From Allobranchiibius huperziae (lineage in GTDB: Bacteria; Actinomycetota; Actinomycetes; Actinomycetales; Dermatophilaceae), in NCBI RefSeq assembly GCF_013410455.1, contig NZ_JACCFW010000001.1:1194929-1258928 (forward strand): 64,000 nucleotides of DNA, read 5' to 3'. Position 1 is the first letter of the stretch, and every line of letters begins with the position of its first letter. Under the pieces are notes generated by a model that saw nothing but the letters and a program-made list of their open reading frames with translations, ran no database searches and was not told the DNA's origin. A program made the translations under genes and the position numbers. Shown piece by piece: positions 8,833 to 20,557 of the stretch.

Positions 8833-9521
8833 GCGTCGCCACGGATCTGCGTGGGGTGGCGGCGAATGCCGCACGCGAGTTGGAGGGTGCCTCGGCGTCC
8901 GACGTCATCGGCTGGGCCGGCACGACGTTCGGCGATCGGTTCGCCGTCGCCGCGTCGATGCAGGACACGGTGCTGCTGCACCTGGCGAGCAGCATCCTGC
9001 CCGGCGTCGACGCGCTCTTCCTCGACACCGGGTACCACTTCGCCGAGACCCTGCAGGTGCGCGACCGGGTCGCTCGCGACTACCCGGTCAACGTGGTGTC
9101 GCTGACGCCCGCGCAGACGGTGGCCGAACAGGATGACACGTACGGCGCACGCCTCTACGAGCGCGACCCCGACCTGTGCTGCGCGCTGCGCAAGACCCAC
9201 CCGCTGGACGACGCCCTCGACGGCTACGACGCCTGGGCCACCGGACTGCGCAGGGTGGAGAGCGCGTCGCGGGCGAACACGCCCGTCGTCTCCTTCGACG
9301 AGCGCCGTGAGCGGATCAAGATCGCGCCGCTGGCCGCATGGAGCGACCAGGACATCGACGACTACGTGCGCGAACACGGCGTGATCATGAATCCGCTGCT
9401 GTTGCAGGGGTACCCATCGATCGGGTGCGAGACCTGCACGGCCCGCGTGGCGCCGGGTGCCGACCCGCGGTCCGGTCGCTGGTCGGGCACCGACAAGGTC
9501 GAGTGCGGTATCCACCTGTGA
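8829..9521 (+). CDS. cysH: Adenylylsulfate (APS/PAPS) reductase
   Basis: Reduces activated sulfate to sulfite. The 230-residue adenine-nucleotide alpha hydrolase fold shows the sulfonucleotide site SMQDTVLLHL and the LFLDTGYHFAETL strand. Cysteine pairs CC (residues 117-118) and CETC (200 and 203) are the ligands of the 4Fe-4S cluster typical of the APS-using branch, and the catalytic Cys is in the terminal ECGIHL. The GTG start is chosen for the GTGA overlap with the preceding small gene. With an APS kinase next door, the cell makes both APS and PAPS; the cluster motif argues that APS is the substrate here. Confidence 0.95.
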   Translation: MSVATDLRGVAANAARELEGASASDVIGWAGTTFGDRFAVAASMQDTVLLHLASSILPGVDALFLDTGYHFAETLQVRDRVARDYPVNVVSLTPAQTVAEQDDTYGARLYERDPDLCCALRKTHPLDDALDGYDAWATGLRRVESASRANTPVVSFDERRERIKIAPLAAWSDQDIDDYVREHGVIMNPLLLQGYPSIGCETCTARVAPGADPRSGRWSGTDKVECGIHL

Positions 9522-10054
9522 GCGGGCAGACGATCTGGCTGACCGGGCTGTCCGGCGCCGGCAAGACCACCGTGGCCCGCGCGTTCGCCGCGCAGCTCGC
9601 GGCCGACGGCGTGTCGGTCGAGATCCTCGACGGCGACGAGCTGCGGACCAACCTGTCCGCGGGGCTCGGCTTCAGCCGGGAGGACCGGGACACCCACGTG
9701 CGGCGGGTCGGATTCGTCGCGGAGCTGCTCGCTCGGCACGGCGTGACGGTCGTCGTCCCGGTGATAGCGCCCTACGCCGACGCACGCGCCGCAGTCCGCG
9801 CCCACCACCGCGACCGCGGGACGTCGTACCGCGAGGTCTACGTCTCCACCCCGCTGACCGTGTGCCAGGAGCGGGACGTCAAGGGCCTGTACGCGCGCTC
9901 CGCGGCGGGCGGACTGAGCGCGATGACCGGCGTCGACGACCCCTACGAGCCGCCCACCGATCCCGATCTGACCATCGACACCAGCCGCGTGCCGCTCGAC
10001 GACGCCGTCGACGCGCTGCACGGTCTGGTCCGCGCCGAGAGCGAGGTCGCATGA
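9518..10054 (+). CDS. cysC: Adenylylsulfate kinase
   Basis: Phosphorylates APS at the 3' position to PAPS. The 178 residues start with the P-loop WLTGLSGAGKTT, then DGDELRTNLSAGLGFSREDR (APS-binding, with the conserved ExRxxxxxGFSxxDR pattern), VVPVIAPYADAR and the lid region CQERDVKGLYARSAAG. GTG 9518 overlaps the cysH stop by four bases and the stop overlaps the cysD start, so this is a tightly coupled part of the sulfur operon. Confidence 0.95.
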   Translation: MSGQTIWLTGLSGAGKTTVARAFAAQLAADGVSVEILDGDELRTNLSAGLGFSREDRDTHVRRVGFVAELLARHGVTVVVPVIAPYADARAAVRAHHRDRGTSYREVYVSTPLTVCQERDVKGLYARSAAGGLSAMTGVDDPYEPPTDPDLTIDTSRVPLDDAVDALHGLVRAESEVA

Positions 10055-10974
10055 CCATCGAAGCCGCACCACCACTCGCCACCGACGTCGCCGCCCTGCG
10101 CGACCTGGAGTCGGAGGCCATCGAGATCATCCGCGAGGTGGTGGCCGAATTCGACCGTCCCGCAATGCTGTTCAGCGGCGGCAAGGACTCGGCGATCGTG
10201 CTGCACCTGGCACGCAAGGCCCTGTGGCCGGCTCCACTCCCGATCACGCTGCTGCACGTGGACACCGGGCACAACCTGCCGGAGGTCATCGAGTTCCGTG
10301 ACCGGGTCGTGGCCGAGGCCGGCGTCAACCTCGTGGTCGCCCGGGTGGAAGAGTGGATCGCCGACGGTCGGCTGCAGGAGCGGCCCGATGGCACCCGTAA
10401 TCCGCTGCAGACCGTTCCCCTGCTCGACACGATCGCCGAGCACCGCTTCGACGCGCTGCTCGGGGGAGCCCGCCGCGACGAGGACAGGGCGCGGGCCAAG
10501 GAGCGCATCTTCTCGATCCGCGACGCGTTCGGCGGCTGGGACCCTCGCCGCCAGCGCCCCGAGCTGTGGCACATCTACAACGGACGGCACGCCGCGGGCG
10601 AGCACACCCGGGTCTTCCCGATCTCGAACTGGACCGAGCTGGACGTCTGGCGCTACATCGAGGCGGAGGACGTCCCGCTGCCCAGCATCTACTTCGCGCA
10701 CGAGCGCCCGGTCTTCGAGCGCGACGGGATGTTGCTGACGCCCGGACCGTGGGGCGGACCGCGCGCTGCGGAGACGCTCTCGACCCGCTCGGTGCGCTAC
10801 CGCACCGTGGGCGACGGATCCTGCACCGGTGCCGTCGAGAGCGAGGCCTCCACGGTCGCCCAGGTGATCGAGGAGGTCACCGTCAGCAGGCTCACCGAAC
10901 GCGGTGCCACCCGTGCCGACGACCGACTGTCCGAGGCCGCCATGGAAGACCGCAAGCGCGAGGGATATTTCTGA
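10051..10974 (+). CDS. cysD: Sulfate adenylyltransferase subunit 2
   Basis: Catalytic subunit of the two-part ATP sulfurylase, making APS from sulfate and ATP. The 307 residues carry the PP-loop SGGKDSAIVLHLARKA near residue 45, the LLHVDTGHNLPEVIEFRD strand, GGARRDEDRARAKERIFS and the C-terminal GDGSCTGAVESEA, DRKREGYF. It starts with an ATGA overlap on cysC and its stop TGA shares one base with the ATG of cysN. CysN drives the reaction by GTP hydrolysis. Confidence 0.96.
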   Translation: MTIEAAPPLATDVAALRDLESEAIEIIREVVAEFDRPAMLFSGGKDSAIVLHLARKALWPAPLPITLLHVDTGHNLPEVIEFRDRVVAEAGVNLVVARVEEWIADGRLQERPDGTRNPLQTVPLLDTIAEHRFDALLGGARRDEDRARAKERIFSIRDAFGGWDPRRQRPELWHIYNGRHAAGEHTRVFPISNWTELDVWRYIEAEDVPLPSIYFAHERPVFERDGMLLTPGPWGGPRAAETLSTRSVRYRTVGDGSCTGAVESEASTVAQVIEEVTVSRLTERGATRADDRLSEAAMEDRKREGYF

Positions 10975-12263
10975 TGAGCACCACCACGCTGTCCACCGTG
11001 TCCCAGCACGCACCGCTGCGCCTGGTCGTGGCCGGTTCGGTCGACGACGGCAAGAGCACCCTCGTGGGTCGGTTGCTGCACGACAGCAAGTCGATCCTCG
11101 CCGACCAGTACGACGCCGTCGAGAGCGCCAGCCGCAGCCGCGGCGCCACCGAGTTCGACCTGGCGCTGCTGACCGACGGCCTGCGCGCGGAGCGCGAGCA
11201 GGGCATCACCATCGACGTGGCCTACCGGTACTTCAAGACCGACCGGCGAAGCTTCATCCTGGCTGACACACCGGGACATGTTCAGTACACCCGTAACACC
11301 GTCACCGGTGCCTCGACGGCCGATGCCGCCGTCGTGCTGGTCGACGTCCGGAACGGTGCGTCGGCCCAGACCCGGCGGCACTCCGCCCTGCTCTCCCTGC
11401 TGCGGGTGCGGCACGTCGTGTTCGCCGTCAACAAGATGGACGCGGTCGACTGGTCGCAGGACCGCTTCGAGCAGTTGCAGGCCGAACTGCACGAGATCGC
11501 CAGGGGAGTGGGCCTCGGTGACGTGGTCGCGGTCCCGGTGAGCGCGCTCACCGGTGAGGGCGTCGTACGCGCCGCGCCGGACTGGTACCTCGGCCGCCCG
11601 CTGCTCGCCCTCCTGGAGGAGCTGGACACCGAGCTGGAGGACACCGCCGAGCCGTTCCGGATGCCCGTCCAGCTGGTCATCCGGCCCCGCACCGCGCAGT
11701 ACCCCGACTACCGCGGGCTCGCCGGGCGGGTGGCCTCGGGTCGGGTGCAGGTGGGCGACGTCGTGCACGCCAGCCCGTCCGGCACCGCCTCGACGGTCAT
11801 CGCGATCGACACCCCGACGGGGCCGGCCGAGGTGGCCGTCGCGGGTCAGTCCGTGACCATCCGCTTGGCGGAGGAGCTGGACATCGCGCGCGGCGAGGTG
11901 CTCACCACCGACGACCCGATCGCCGTCACCCGGGTGCTGGACGCGGTCGTCACCTGGATGGGCGACGCGCCGTCGGCAGCCCGGCAACGCGTGCTGGTCA
12001 AGGCAGGCACCAAGACCGTCCGGGCGATGCTCGGGCCGGTCACCGACATCTGGGACGTCAGCGAACTGCGCTGGACGCCGAGCTCGGCACCGTTGCAGCT
12101 CAACGACATCGGGCGATGCACCGTCCAGCTTGCCGAAGACGTCGCCATCGACGAATACCGGCGACTGCGAGGCACCGGAGCCTTCGTCGTCGTCGACCCG
12201 GCCACCGGCGCGACGCTTGCGGCCTGTATGTCGGGCGCCGACCTCGGCGCCCTCGTCCCCTGA
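10974..12263 (+). CDS. cysN: Sulfate adenylyltransferase subunit 1, GTPase
   Basis: The 429-residue GTPase partner of CysD, related to elongation factor Tu. G1 is GSVDDGKSTLVGRLL, the switch region has EREQGITIDVAYRYF, G3 is ADTPGH, G4 NKMD and G5 PVSALTG. Two beta-barrel domains fill residues 230 to 429. There is no C-terminal CysC fusion, in agreement with the separate cysC gene. TGATG overlap with cysD. A gap of about 50 bp with GATAGGAA precedes the transporter genes. Confidence 0.96.
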   Translation: MSTTTLSTVSQHAPLRLVVAGSVDDGKSTLVGRLLHDSKSILADQYDAVESASRSRGATEFDLALLTDGLRAEREQGITIDVAYRYFKTDRRSFILADTPGHVQYTRNTVTGASTADAAVVLVDVRNGASAQTRRHSALLSLLRVRHVVFAVNKMDAVDWSQDRFEQLQAELHEIARGVGLGDVVAVPVSALTGEGVVRAAPDWYLGRPLLALLEELDTELEDTAEPFRMPVQLVIRPRTAQYPDYRGLAGRVASGRVQVGDVVHASPSGTASTVIAIDTPTGPAEVAVAGQSVTIRLAEELDIARGEVLTTDDPIAVTRVLDAVVTWMGDAPSAARQRVLVKAGTKTVRAMLGPVTDIWDVSELRWTPSSAPLQLNDIGRCTVQLAEDVAIDEYRRLRGTGAFVVVDPATGATLAACMSGADLGALVP

Positions 12264-12312
12264 ACCTGCCTGGCCCTTCGCCACCCCTCCTCTTGTCCCC
12301 GATAGGAACCCG

Positions 12313-13419
12313 ATGTCTGCTCGTTCTCGCATCCGACCTCTCGCGACGACCGGTGCGGTCGTCGCCCTCGCAGCCGCCGCCGGCATGAGCCTGACCGCCT
12401 GCGGCTCGTCGGCCGCTGCCGGCGCCCCGAAGGGCGCGCCCTCAGGCACCGCCAGCACGCTCAAGCTCGGCTACTTCGCCAACGTGACGCACGCCGTCCC
12501 GGTCGTGGGGGTCGGCGACGGCAGCTACGCCAAGGCCCTCGGCTCGACCAAGCTGAGCACCACGATCTACAACGCGGGGCCCACGGCAGTCCAGGCCCTG
12601 TTGTCCGGTGCCATCGACGCGGCGTACGTCGGCCCGAACCCGGCCATCAACGCCTTCATCAAGAGCCATGGCACGGCGGTGCGGCTGATCGCGGGCGGTG
12701 CGTCCGGGGGTGCGGCGCTGGTCGCGAAGCCGTCGATCACCGACGTCTCGCAGCTCGCGGGCAAGACCGTCGCCGATCCGCAACGCGGGGGCACCCAGGA
12801 CATAGCGCTGAAGTACTACCTCAAGAACCACGGGCTCGGGTTCACCGGCAGCGGTGGCAAGAACGTCAACGTCGTGTCCCAGGACAACGCCCAGACGCTC
12901 ACGCTCTTCAAGCAGGGCCGCATCGACGCCGCCTGGCTGCCTGAGCCCTGGGTGTCGCGTCTGCAGCAGCAGGCCGGCGCCAAGGTGCTGGTCGACGAGA
13001 AGTCGCAGTGGCCCGGTGGCAACTTCGTGACGACCAACCTGCTGGTGTCCACCAGCTACCTGAAGAAGAACCCCAGGACCGTGTCAGCGCTGCTCGGCGC
13101 ACAGGTGGCGACGGCGCAGTCCATCACCGCCGACCCCACCAAGGCAGCGACCGAGCTCGACGCCGACCTCGGCAAGCTGACCGGCAAGAAGCTGCCCGAG
13201 GCGGTCGTGGTCGCCGCCTTGAAGAACGTCAAGGTCGGGTGGGACCCCTACGCCTCCTCGCTGAAGGAGCTCGCCTCGCACGCCGCGGCCGTCGACCTGC
13301 TCAGCAAGGACGCCGACCTACAGGGGATCTACGACCTCGGCCCGCTCAACGCAGTGCTGCAGAACAAGAAGCTGGCCGTCGTCTCCGACGGCGGTCTGGG
13401 TGCCAAAGGGAGTTCGTGA
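12313..13419 (+). CDS. SsuA/NMT1-type substrate-binding lipoprotein
   Basis: A 368-residue extracellular binding protein. Signal peptide with lipobox SLTAC at residues 26-30, a Ser/Ala/Gly linker, then a type II periplasmic-binding fold starting KLGYFANVTHAVPVVG, with GAIDAAYVGPNPAINAF, VADPQRGGTQDIALKYYL and GRIDAAWLPEPWVSRLQ, all typical of the nitrate/sulfonate/taurine family. In a sulfur operon, with an ATPase and permease just downstream, the load is most likely a sulfur source such as a sulfonate or sulfate ester; sulfate itself cannot be excluded. ATG 12313 is chosen because a signal peptide begins there; upstream in-frame sequence lies in cysN. Confidence 0.88.
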   Translation: MSARSRIRPLATTGAVVALAAAAGMSLTACGSSAAAGAPKGAPSGTASTLKLGYFANVTHAVPVVGVGDGSYAKALGSTKLSTTIYNAGPTAVQALLSGAIDAAYVGPNPAINAFIKSHGTAVRLIAGGASGGAALVAKPSITDVSQLAGKTVADPQRGGTQDIALKYYLKNHGLGFTGSGGKNVNVVSQDNAQTLTLFKQGRIDAAWLPEPWVSRLQQQAGAKVLVDEKSQWPGGNFVTTNLLVSTSYLKKNPRTVSALLGAQVATAQSITADPTKAATELDADLGKLTGKKLPEAVVVAALKNVKVGWDPYASSLKELASHAAAVDLLSKDADLQGIYDLGPLNAVLQNKKLAVVSDGGLGAKGSS

Positions 13420-14198
13420 TGACGGTAGTCACCAAGCAACCGGGACCGCGGGTGGACGAACGCCGTACGCCGGCCGTGCGAGTGCACGGGCTGCGCAAGG
13501 CCTTCGGGAGCGCGCGTGAACCCGTGCTCGCGCTCGACGGGCTGGATCTGGACGTCGCGGCGGGCGAGTTCGTCACCGTGCTCGGCGCCTCCGGGTGCGG
13601 GAAGAGCACCCTGCTGCGGCTGCTCGCCGGGCTGGAGCAGCCGACCGGCGGCGAGGTGGACGTGCAGGGCGGTCAGCCCGCGCTGATGTTCCAGGAATCC
13701 GCCCTCATGCCGTGGCTGACCGCGGAGGGCAACCTGCAGCTCGCGCTGCGCCTCGCGGGAGTGCCGCGCCAGGAGCGGGCGGGCCGGTGCAACGAGCTGC
13801 TGAACACGGTCCGTCTCGGCAACGTGGCGGGCCGTCGGGTGCACGAGTTGTCAGGAGGGCAACGCCAGCGGGTTGCCTTGGCGCGCAGCCTTGCCCAGGG
13901 TTCGCGGGTGCTGCTGATGGACGAGCCGTTCGCGGCCCTCGACGCCATCACCCGCGACCTGCTGCACCAGGAGCTGCTGAACGTGTGGCGGGCCGACGAG
14001 CTGTCGATCGTCTTCGTGACCCACAACGTGCGGGAGGCCGTGCTGCTCGGCCAGCGCATCGTGCTGCTGTCCTCGCGGCCAGGCCGCGTGCTACGTACCT
14101 GGGACACCCGCGACCTGCCGCCGGACGACGTGCCCGCGCTCACCGACGAGATCACCCACGCCCTGCGAGAGGAGATCGGTCGTCATGCCCACGCGTGA
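13419..14198 (+). CDS. ABC transporter ATP-binding protein, SsuB-like
   Basis: A 259-residue ATPase for the adjacent importer. Walker A GASGCGKST, Q-loop MFQESALMPWLT, signature ELSGGQRQRVALARSLA, Walker B VLLMDEPFAALD and H-loop VFVTHNVREAV are intact. The Q-loop with MPWLT is characteristic of nitrate/sulfonate/taurine ATPases. It starts one base inside the stop of the binding protein gene (TGATG) and overlaps the permease gene by 14 bases. Confidence 0.93.
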   Translation: MTVVTKQPGPRVDERRTPAVRVHGLRKAFGSAREPVLALDGLDLDVAAGEFVTVLGASGCGKSTLLRLLAGLEQPTGGEVDVQGGQPALMFQESALMPWLTAEGNLQLALRLAGVPRQERAGRCNELLNTVRLGNVAGRRVHELSGGQRQRVALARSLAQGSRVLLMDEPFAALDAITRDLLHQELLNVWRADELSIVFVTHNVREAVLLGQRIVLLSSRPGRVLRTWDTRDLPPDDVPALTDEITHALREEIGRHAHA

Positions 14199-15093
14199 GC
14201 AGAGCTCGACCCGGCACACCGAGGGGGACGGGAGCGACGTGGACCTGGCCCAGCTGGCCGGCGGGCTGGACGCCCTCGACGCCGCACCGGACGGTCGCCG
14301 CCGCCACCGGTTCGACGTCACCGGGGTGCTCGCGCCCCTGGCCGTCGTCGTCGGCCTGATCCTGCTGTGGCAGTTCGCGTGCTGGGCGCACCTCAAACCG
14401 ACGTACATCGTCCCGACACCCGCGTCGGTGGCCTCGAACCTGTGGAGCCTCATCACCCACGGCACCGCCTGGGAGGCGATCTGGGTCAGCGTGCACCGCG
14501 GCCTCATCGGCTTCCTCGCCTCCATCGTGATCGGCACGGTGCTGGGCGCGCTGGTGAGTCAGGTCGCCCTGCTGCGCAAGGGATTCCGGCCGTTGTTGTC
14601 GGCGATGCAGTCGCTGCCGTCGGTGGCCTGGGTGCCTTTCGCGCTGGTCATCTTCCAGGGCGGCCCGGCCCTCATCTACGCCGTCGTGCTCCTGGGTTCG
14701 GTCCCGTCCATCGCCAACGGCCTCATCGGCGGCGTCGACCAGACGCCACCGCTGCTGCGCGAGGCCGGCACGGTGCTCGGCGCCGGACGCTTCGAACTGA
14801 TGCGCTCGGTGCTCCTGCCCGCCGCCCTGCCCACCTACCTGACCGGACTCAAGCAGGGCTGGTCCTTCGCCTGGCGCTCCCTGATGGCCGCCGAGCTGGT
14901 CGCCACGTCCGCGCAGCTGGGCACGGGGCTCGGGGGACTGCTGAGCAACGGCTCTCAGGACTCCGACATGCCGACCGTCCTCAGCGCGATCATCCTGATC
15001 CTGCTGGTGGGAGTCGTGGTCGAGCTGGCGGTCTTCGACCCGATCGAGCGCCGCGTGCTGCGTCGACGGGGGCTGACCTCCTCCGGTCTCTGA
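14185..15093 (+). CDS. ABC transporter permease, SsuC-like
   Basis: A 302-residue permease with six predicted membrane helices after a 45-residue charged N-terminus (helix 1 around VLAPLAVVVGLILLWQFACW). The coupling loop EAGTVLGAGRFELMRSVLLPAALP has the EAA...G...P pattern that docks to the ATPase. The segment LLSAMQSLPSVAWVPFALVIFQ is typical of SsuC/TauC/NrtB permeases. Last gene of the sulfur operon. The following 120 bp are CT-rich and hold two small hairpins but no clear T-tailed terminator. Confidence 0.92.
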   Translation: MPTREQSSTRHTEGDGSDVDLAQLAGGLDALDAAPDGRRRHRFDVTGVLAPLAVVVGLILLWQFACWAHLKPTYIVPTPASVASNLWSLITHGTAWEAIWVSVHRGLIGFLASIVIGTVLGALVSQVALLRKGFRPLLSAMQSLPSVAWVPFALVIFQGGPALIYAVVLLGSVPSIANGLIGGVDQTPPLLREAGTVLGAGRFELMRSVLLPAALPTYLTGLKQGWSFAWRSLMAAELVATSAQLGTGLGGLLSNGSQDSDMPTVLSAIILILLVGVVVELAVFDPIERRVLRRRGLTSSGL

Positions 15094-15169
15094 ATCCCTC
15101 GGTCTCTTTCGGGTGTCTCTGTGGCTCTCTGAGCCTCTCTGAGGCGGAGGCACCCCCCTGCGGCGAGTA

Positions 15170-15192
15170 GTGTGTCCCGTCGTACGGCACAC
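15170..15192. other. Hairpin in the rimP leader
   Basis: GTGTG (15170-15174) pairs with CACAC (15188-15192) and CCGT (15177-15180) with ACGG (15184-15187) around a CGT loop, leaving a two-base bulge. It ends ten bases before the AGGAGG of rimP (15203-15208). A smaller stem GCCTC/GAGGC lies at 15133-15145. Either could be a leader or end-of-operon structure. Confidence 0.4.
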
Positions 15193-15216
15193 AACAGAAC
15201 ACAGGAGGTCGCTGGG

Positions 15217-15759
15217 ATGGATCCGTCCAAGGGCAGCACCGAACGCTCCCGGCACATCGTGGCTGTCCTCTCTCCTGTGGTCGCCCGCAGCGGCATGACC
15301 ATCGAGGACATCACCGTCACGCCCGCCGGCAAACGACGCCTGGTCCGGGTCCTGGTCGACCGGGACGTGACCGTCGACGACGCCGACCGCGAATCTCCTG
15401 TCGAACCTCTCAGCCTCGACGAGGTGGGCGAGGTCACCCGTGCCGTGAGCGATGCACTGGACGAGTCCGATGCCATGGGGGAGGCGGCGTACGTGCTCGA
15501 GGTCAGCTCGCCCGGCACGGACCGGCCGCTGCACGCCCCCCAGCACTTCCGCCGCAACGTCGGGCGTCTGATCGCCCTGACCACGACCGGCGAGGAGCAA
15601 CTGACCGGCCGGCTCACCGCCGCCGGCACCGACTCGTTCGACCTCGCCGACGACACCGGCGCGACCCGCACCTTCGGGTACGCCGAGTCCTCGCGCGCCC
15701 GCGTCGAGCTGGAATTCAACCGGCCCACCACAGCCGACGTCACCAAGGAGCAGGACTGA
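15217..15759 (+). CDS. rimP: Ribosome maturation factor RimP
   Basis: Needed for 30S subunit assembly. 180 residues: N-terminal alpha/beta domain ([32 protein letters not shown]), the conserved [14 protein letters not shown] motif, and a C-terminal SH3-like barrel ([20 protein letters not shown]). Start ATG 15217 is set by AGGAGG at 15203-15208; an upstream GTG-initiated frame from 15172 has no ribosome site. The stop shares a base with the nusA ATG. First gene of the rimP-nusA-ylxR-infB block. Confidence 0.95.
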   Translation: MDPSKGSTERSRHIVAVLSPVVARSGMTIEDITVTPAGKRRLVRVLVDRDVTVDDADRESPVEPLSLDEVGEVTRAVSDALDESDAMGEAAYVLEVSSPGTDRPLHAPQHFRRNVGRLIALTTTGEEQLTGRLTAAGTDSFDLADDTGATRTFGYAESSRARVELEFNRPTTADVTKEQD

Positions 15760-16832
15760 TGGACATCGACATGGCCGCACTACGCGCGCTGGAGCGCGAG
15801 CGGGAGATCCCGATGGACGTCATCGTGCCCGCCATCGAGCAGGCGCTGCTGGCGGCCTACCACCGCATCGACGGCAGCTACCGCGACGCCCGGGTCGAGT
15901 TGGACCGCGCCAGCGGTCGGGTCACCGTCCTCGCCCGCGAAGAGCCCGCCGCGTCGCCGGACGGCGAGGACGGCCCCGTCGTCCCCGAGCGTGGGCCCGA
16001 GTTCGACGACACCCCCACCGACTTCGGCCGGATCGCCGCCGCCACCGCACGTCAGGTCATCGTCCAGCGGATGCGCGACGTCGAGGACGAGGCGATCCTG
16101 GGTGACTTCCGCGGCCGTGAAGGAGACATCGTCGCCGGCGTCATCCAGCAGTCCGGCGACCCGCGCAACGTGCACGTCGACTTCGGCACCATCGAGGGTG
16201 TGCTGCCCCTCGCGGAGCAGGTGCCCGGTGAGCGCTACGTGCACGGTGAGCGGCTGCGCTGCTACGTCGTGGCCGTGAAGCGCGGGTTCAAGGGCCCGTC
16301 CATCAACCTCTCGCGCACCCACCCCAACCTGGTGCGCAAGCTCTTCGCGCTCGAGGTGCCCGAGATCGCCGACGGCAGCGTCGAGATCGCGGCGCTCGCC
16401 CGTGAGGCCGGGCACCGCAGCAAGATCGCGGTGCACTCCACGGTGCCGGGTCTGAACGCCAAGGGTGCCTGCATCGGCCCGATGGGTTCGCGGGTGCGTG
16501 CGGTGATGACCGAACTGCACGGGGAGAAGATCGACATCGTCGACTTCGCCCGTGACCCGCGTGACTTCATCGCCTCGGCCCTGTCGCCCTCGCGGGTGCA
16601 GTCGGTGCAGATCGTGGATGAGAAGGCGCGCGCGGCCCGGGTCATCGTGCCCGACTTCCAGCTCAGCCTCGCGATCGGCAAGGAAGGGCAGAACGCCCGC
16701 CTGGCCGCGAAGCTGACCGGCTGGCGGATCGACATCCGGTCCGACACCGCAGCCGCCGAGCCCGAGGCCACCGCCGCACCGGGCGGGCCGGAGAGCAGCG
16801 GCGCGGACGGCCCTGCCGGTCGGCTGCGCTAG
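15759..16832 (+). CDS. nusA: Transcription termination/antitermination factor NusA
   Basis: Binds RNA polymerase and controls pausing and termination. 357 residues: N-terminal polymerase-binding domain ([20 protein letters not shown]), S1 domain at about 125-195 ([19 protein letters not shown]), KH1 ([38 protein letters not shown] without the first residues) and KH2 ([28 protein letters not shown]). As in other actinobacteria there are no C-terminal acidic repeats; the tail is an Ala/Glu/Pro linker. Confidence 0.96.
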   Translation: MDIDMAALRALEREREIPMDVIVPAIEQALLAAYHRIDGSYRDARVELDRASGRVTVLAREEPAASPDGEDGPVVPERGPEFDDTPTDFGRIAAATARQVIVQRMRDVEDEAILGDFRGREGDIVAGVIQQSGDPRNVHVDFGTIEGVLPLAEQVPGERYVHGERLRCYVVAVKRGFKGPSINLSRTHPNLVRKLFALEVPEIADGSVEIAALAREAGHRSKIAVHSTVPGLNAKGACIGPMGSRVRAVMTELHGEKIDIVDFARDPRDFIASALSPSRVQSVQIVDEKARAARVIVPDFQLSLAIGKEGQNARLAAKLTGWRIDIRSDTAAAEPEATAAPGGPESSGADGPAGRLR

Positions 16833-16840
16833 ACTTGGTG

Positions 16841-17158
16841 ATGGTCGAGCGGAGACGCGACCGTCGTTCCACACCCCCGCCAGTCGCTCATCGCGGCTTG
16901 CGCACGTGCGTGGGATGTCGGCAACGCGCCGATCGGTCGCAGTTGTTGCGGATTGCCGCGATCGCAGTGGACGGCGCTTGGTGCGCCGTACCCAACGGGC
17001 GCGGTTGGCATCCAGGCCGTGGGGCCTGGCTGCATCCGCGCGCGGACTGTCTCGAACAGGCAGTGCGCCGTCGTGCGTTGCAGCGGGCTCTCCCGGTGCC
17101 ACGCGACGGTGTCCTGGATGTCGAGGCGCTGCGCGACGACTGTGTGCCTGCCACTTGA
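16841..17158 (+). CDS. ylxR: YlxR-family RNA-binding protein (DUF448)
   Basis: A 105-residue basic protein found between nusA and infB in most Gram-positive genomes. Signature RTCVGCRQRADRSQLLRI, then PNGRGWHPGRGAWLHPRADC and a basic helix EQAVRRRALQRALPV. Related proteins bind RNA, and B. subtilis YlxR (RnpM) interacts with RNase P. TTG 16835, GTG 16838 and ATG 16841 are all in frame; ATG is preferred. TAGACT at 16830-16835 overlaps the nusA stop and could be a -10 box for a leaderless mRNA. Confidence 0.9.
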   Translation: MVERRRDRRSTPPPVAHRGLRTCVGCRQRADRSQLLRIAAIAVDGAWCAVPNGRGWHPGRGAWLHPRADCLEQAVRRRALQRALPVPRDGVLDVEALRDDCVPAT

Positions 17159-17180
17159 CCACGTTGAAGATGTAGCGACC

Positions 17181-17197
17181 TGCCGCACCGTGCGGCA
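17181..17197. other. Hairpin between ylxR and infB
   Basis: TGCCGCA (17181-17187) and TGCGGCA (17191-17197) form a perfect seven-bp stem with a CCG loop in the 180-bp gap before infB. No T tract follows. The gap then turns AT-richer (about 17216-17270) with three ATGAG repeats at 17226, 17237 and 17251, which may hold an infB promoter; I cannot define one. Confidence 0.4.
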
Positions 17198-17338
17198 CGA
17201 CAAGACCGGAAGCGGGTTTATCGCTATGAGCACCCGATGAGTCCTCACTAATGAGCATTCACTGAAAGACGGTCTGTGCTGCCCCGGATGACCTCCGGAC
17301 CGCCGCTCGGACCGTCACATTTCCCGAACAGGAGAAGC

Positions 17339-20206
<2,868 letters not shown>

Positions 20207-20218
<12 letters not shown>

Positions 20219-20398
20219 CGAACACGCAGCGGAGGTTGTCGACGAGGCGCTAGCCGAGTCGGCGGCCGAAGCGGAGTGTGAGGAAGCGGAGCGGAGAAGG
20301 CACCGCGCAGCTGACGAACACGCAGCGGAGGTTGTCGACGAGGCGCTAGCCGAGTCGGCGGCCGAAGCGGAGTGTGAGTAAGCGGAGCGGAGAAGGCT
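20207..20398. repeat. 96-bp tandem duplication spanning the infB stop codon
   Basis: Two copies of a 96-bp unit, about 20207-20302 and 20303-20398, differ at one base (G at 20283, T at 20379). The first copy includes the last codons and TGA of infB. In the +1 frame both copies are open across the junction and read an Ala/Glu-rich peptide containing DEHAAEVVDEALAESAAEAE twice; the single base difference creates the TAA (20379-20381) that ends this frame. The unit is rich in AGCGGAG motifs. No other gene is visible between 20219 and 20557, which otherwise holds two hairpins. Confidence 0.9.
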
Positions 20399-20428
20399 CA
20401 GTTCGTCCTGTGAAGGACGAGTGCATGC

Positions 20429-20468
20429 ACGAACGGCCCGACACCCGCGAGGGTGTTGGGCCGTTCGT
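20429..20468. terminator. Strong hairpin terminator after infB
   Basis: ACGAACGGCCCGACACCC (20429-20446) pairs with GGGTGTTGGGCCGTTCGT (20451-20468) around a GCGA loop; 18 bp with one G-U pair. No T run follows. A smaller stem CGTCCT/AGGACG with a GTGA loop precedes it at 20404-20419. Confidence 0.8.
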
Positions 20469-20557
20469 CGTCTCGGGGCCTCGAGCCCTCATCGGCGGTC
20501 GCCGCCCGCCGATGCGTGCAACGTGGCCCCGCCCTGTGGCAGATAGCGTGTGCTCCC

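Noticed and set aside
17226-17270. Hammerhead-ribozyme-like core (GATGAGTCC followed by CTGAAAGAC) before infB
   Set aside because: The GTCC/GGAC stem II and flanking stems I and III needed for the fold are absent; the similarity is limited to the short core.
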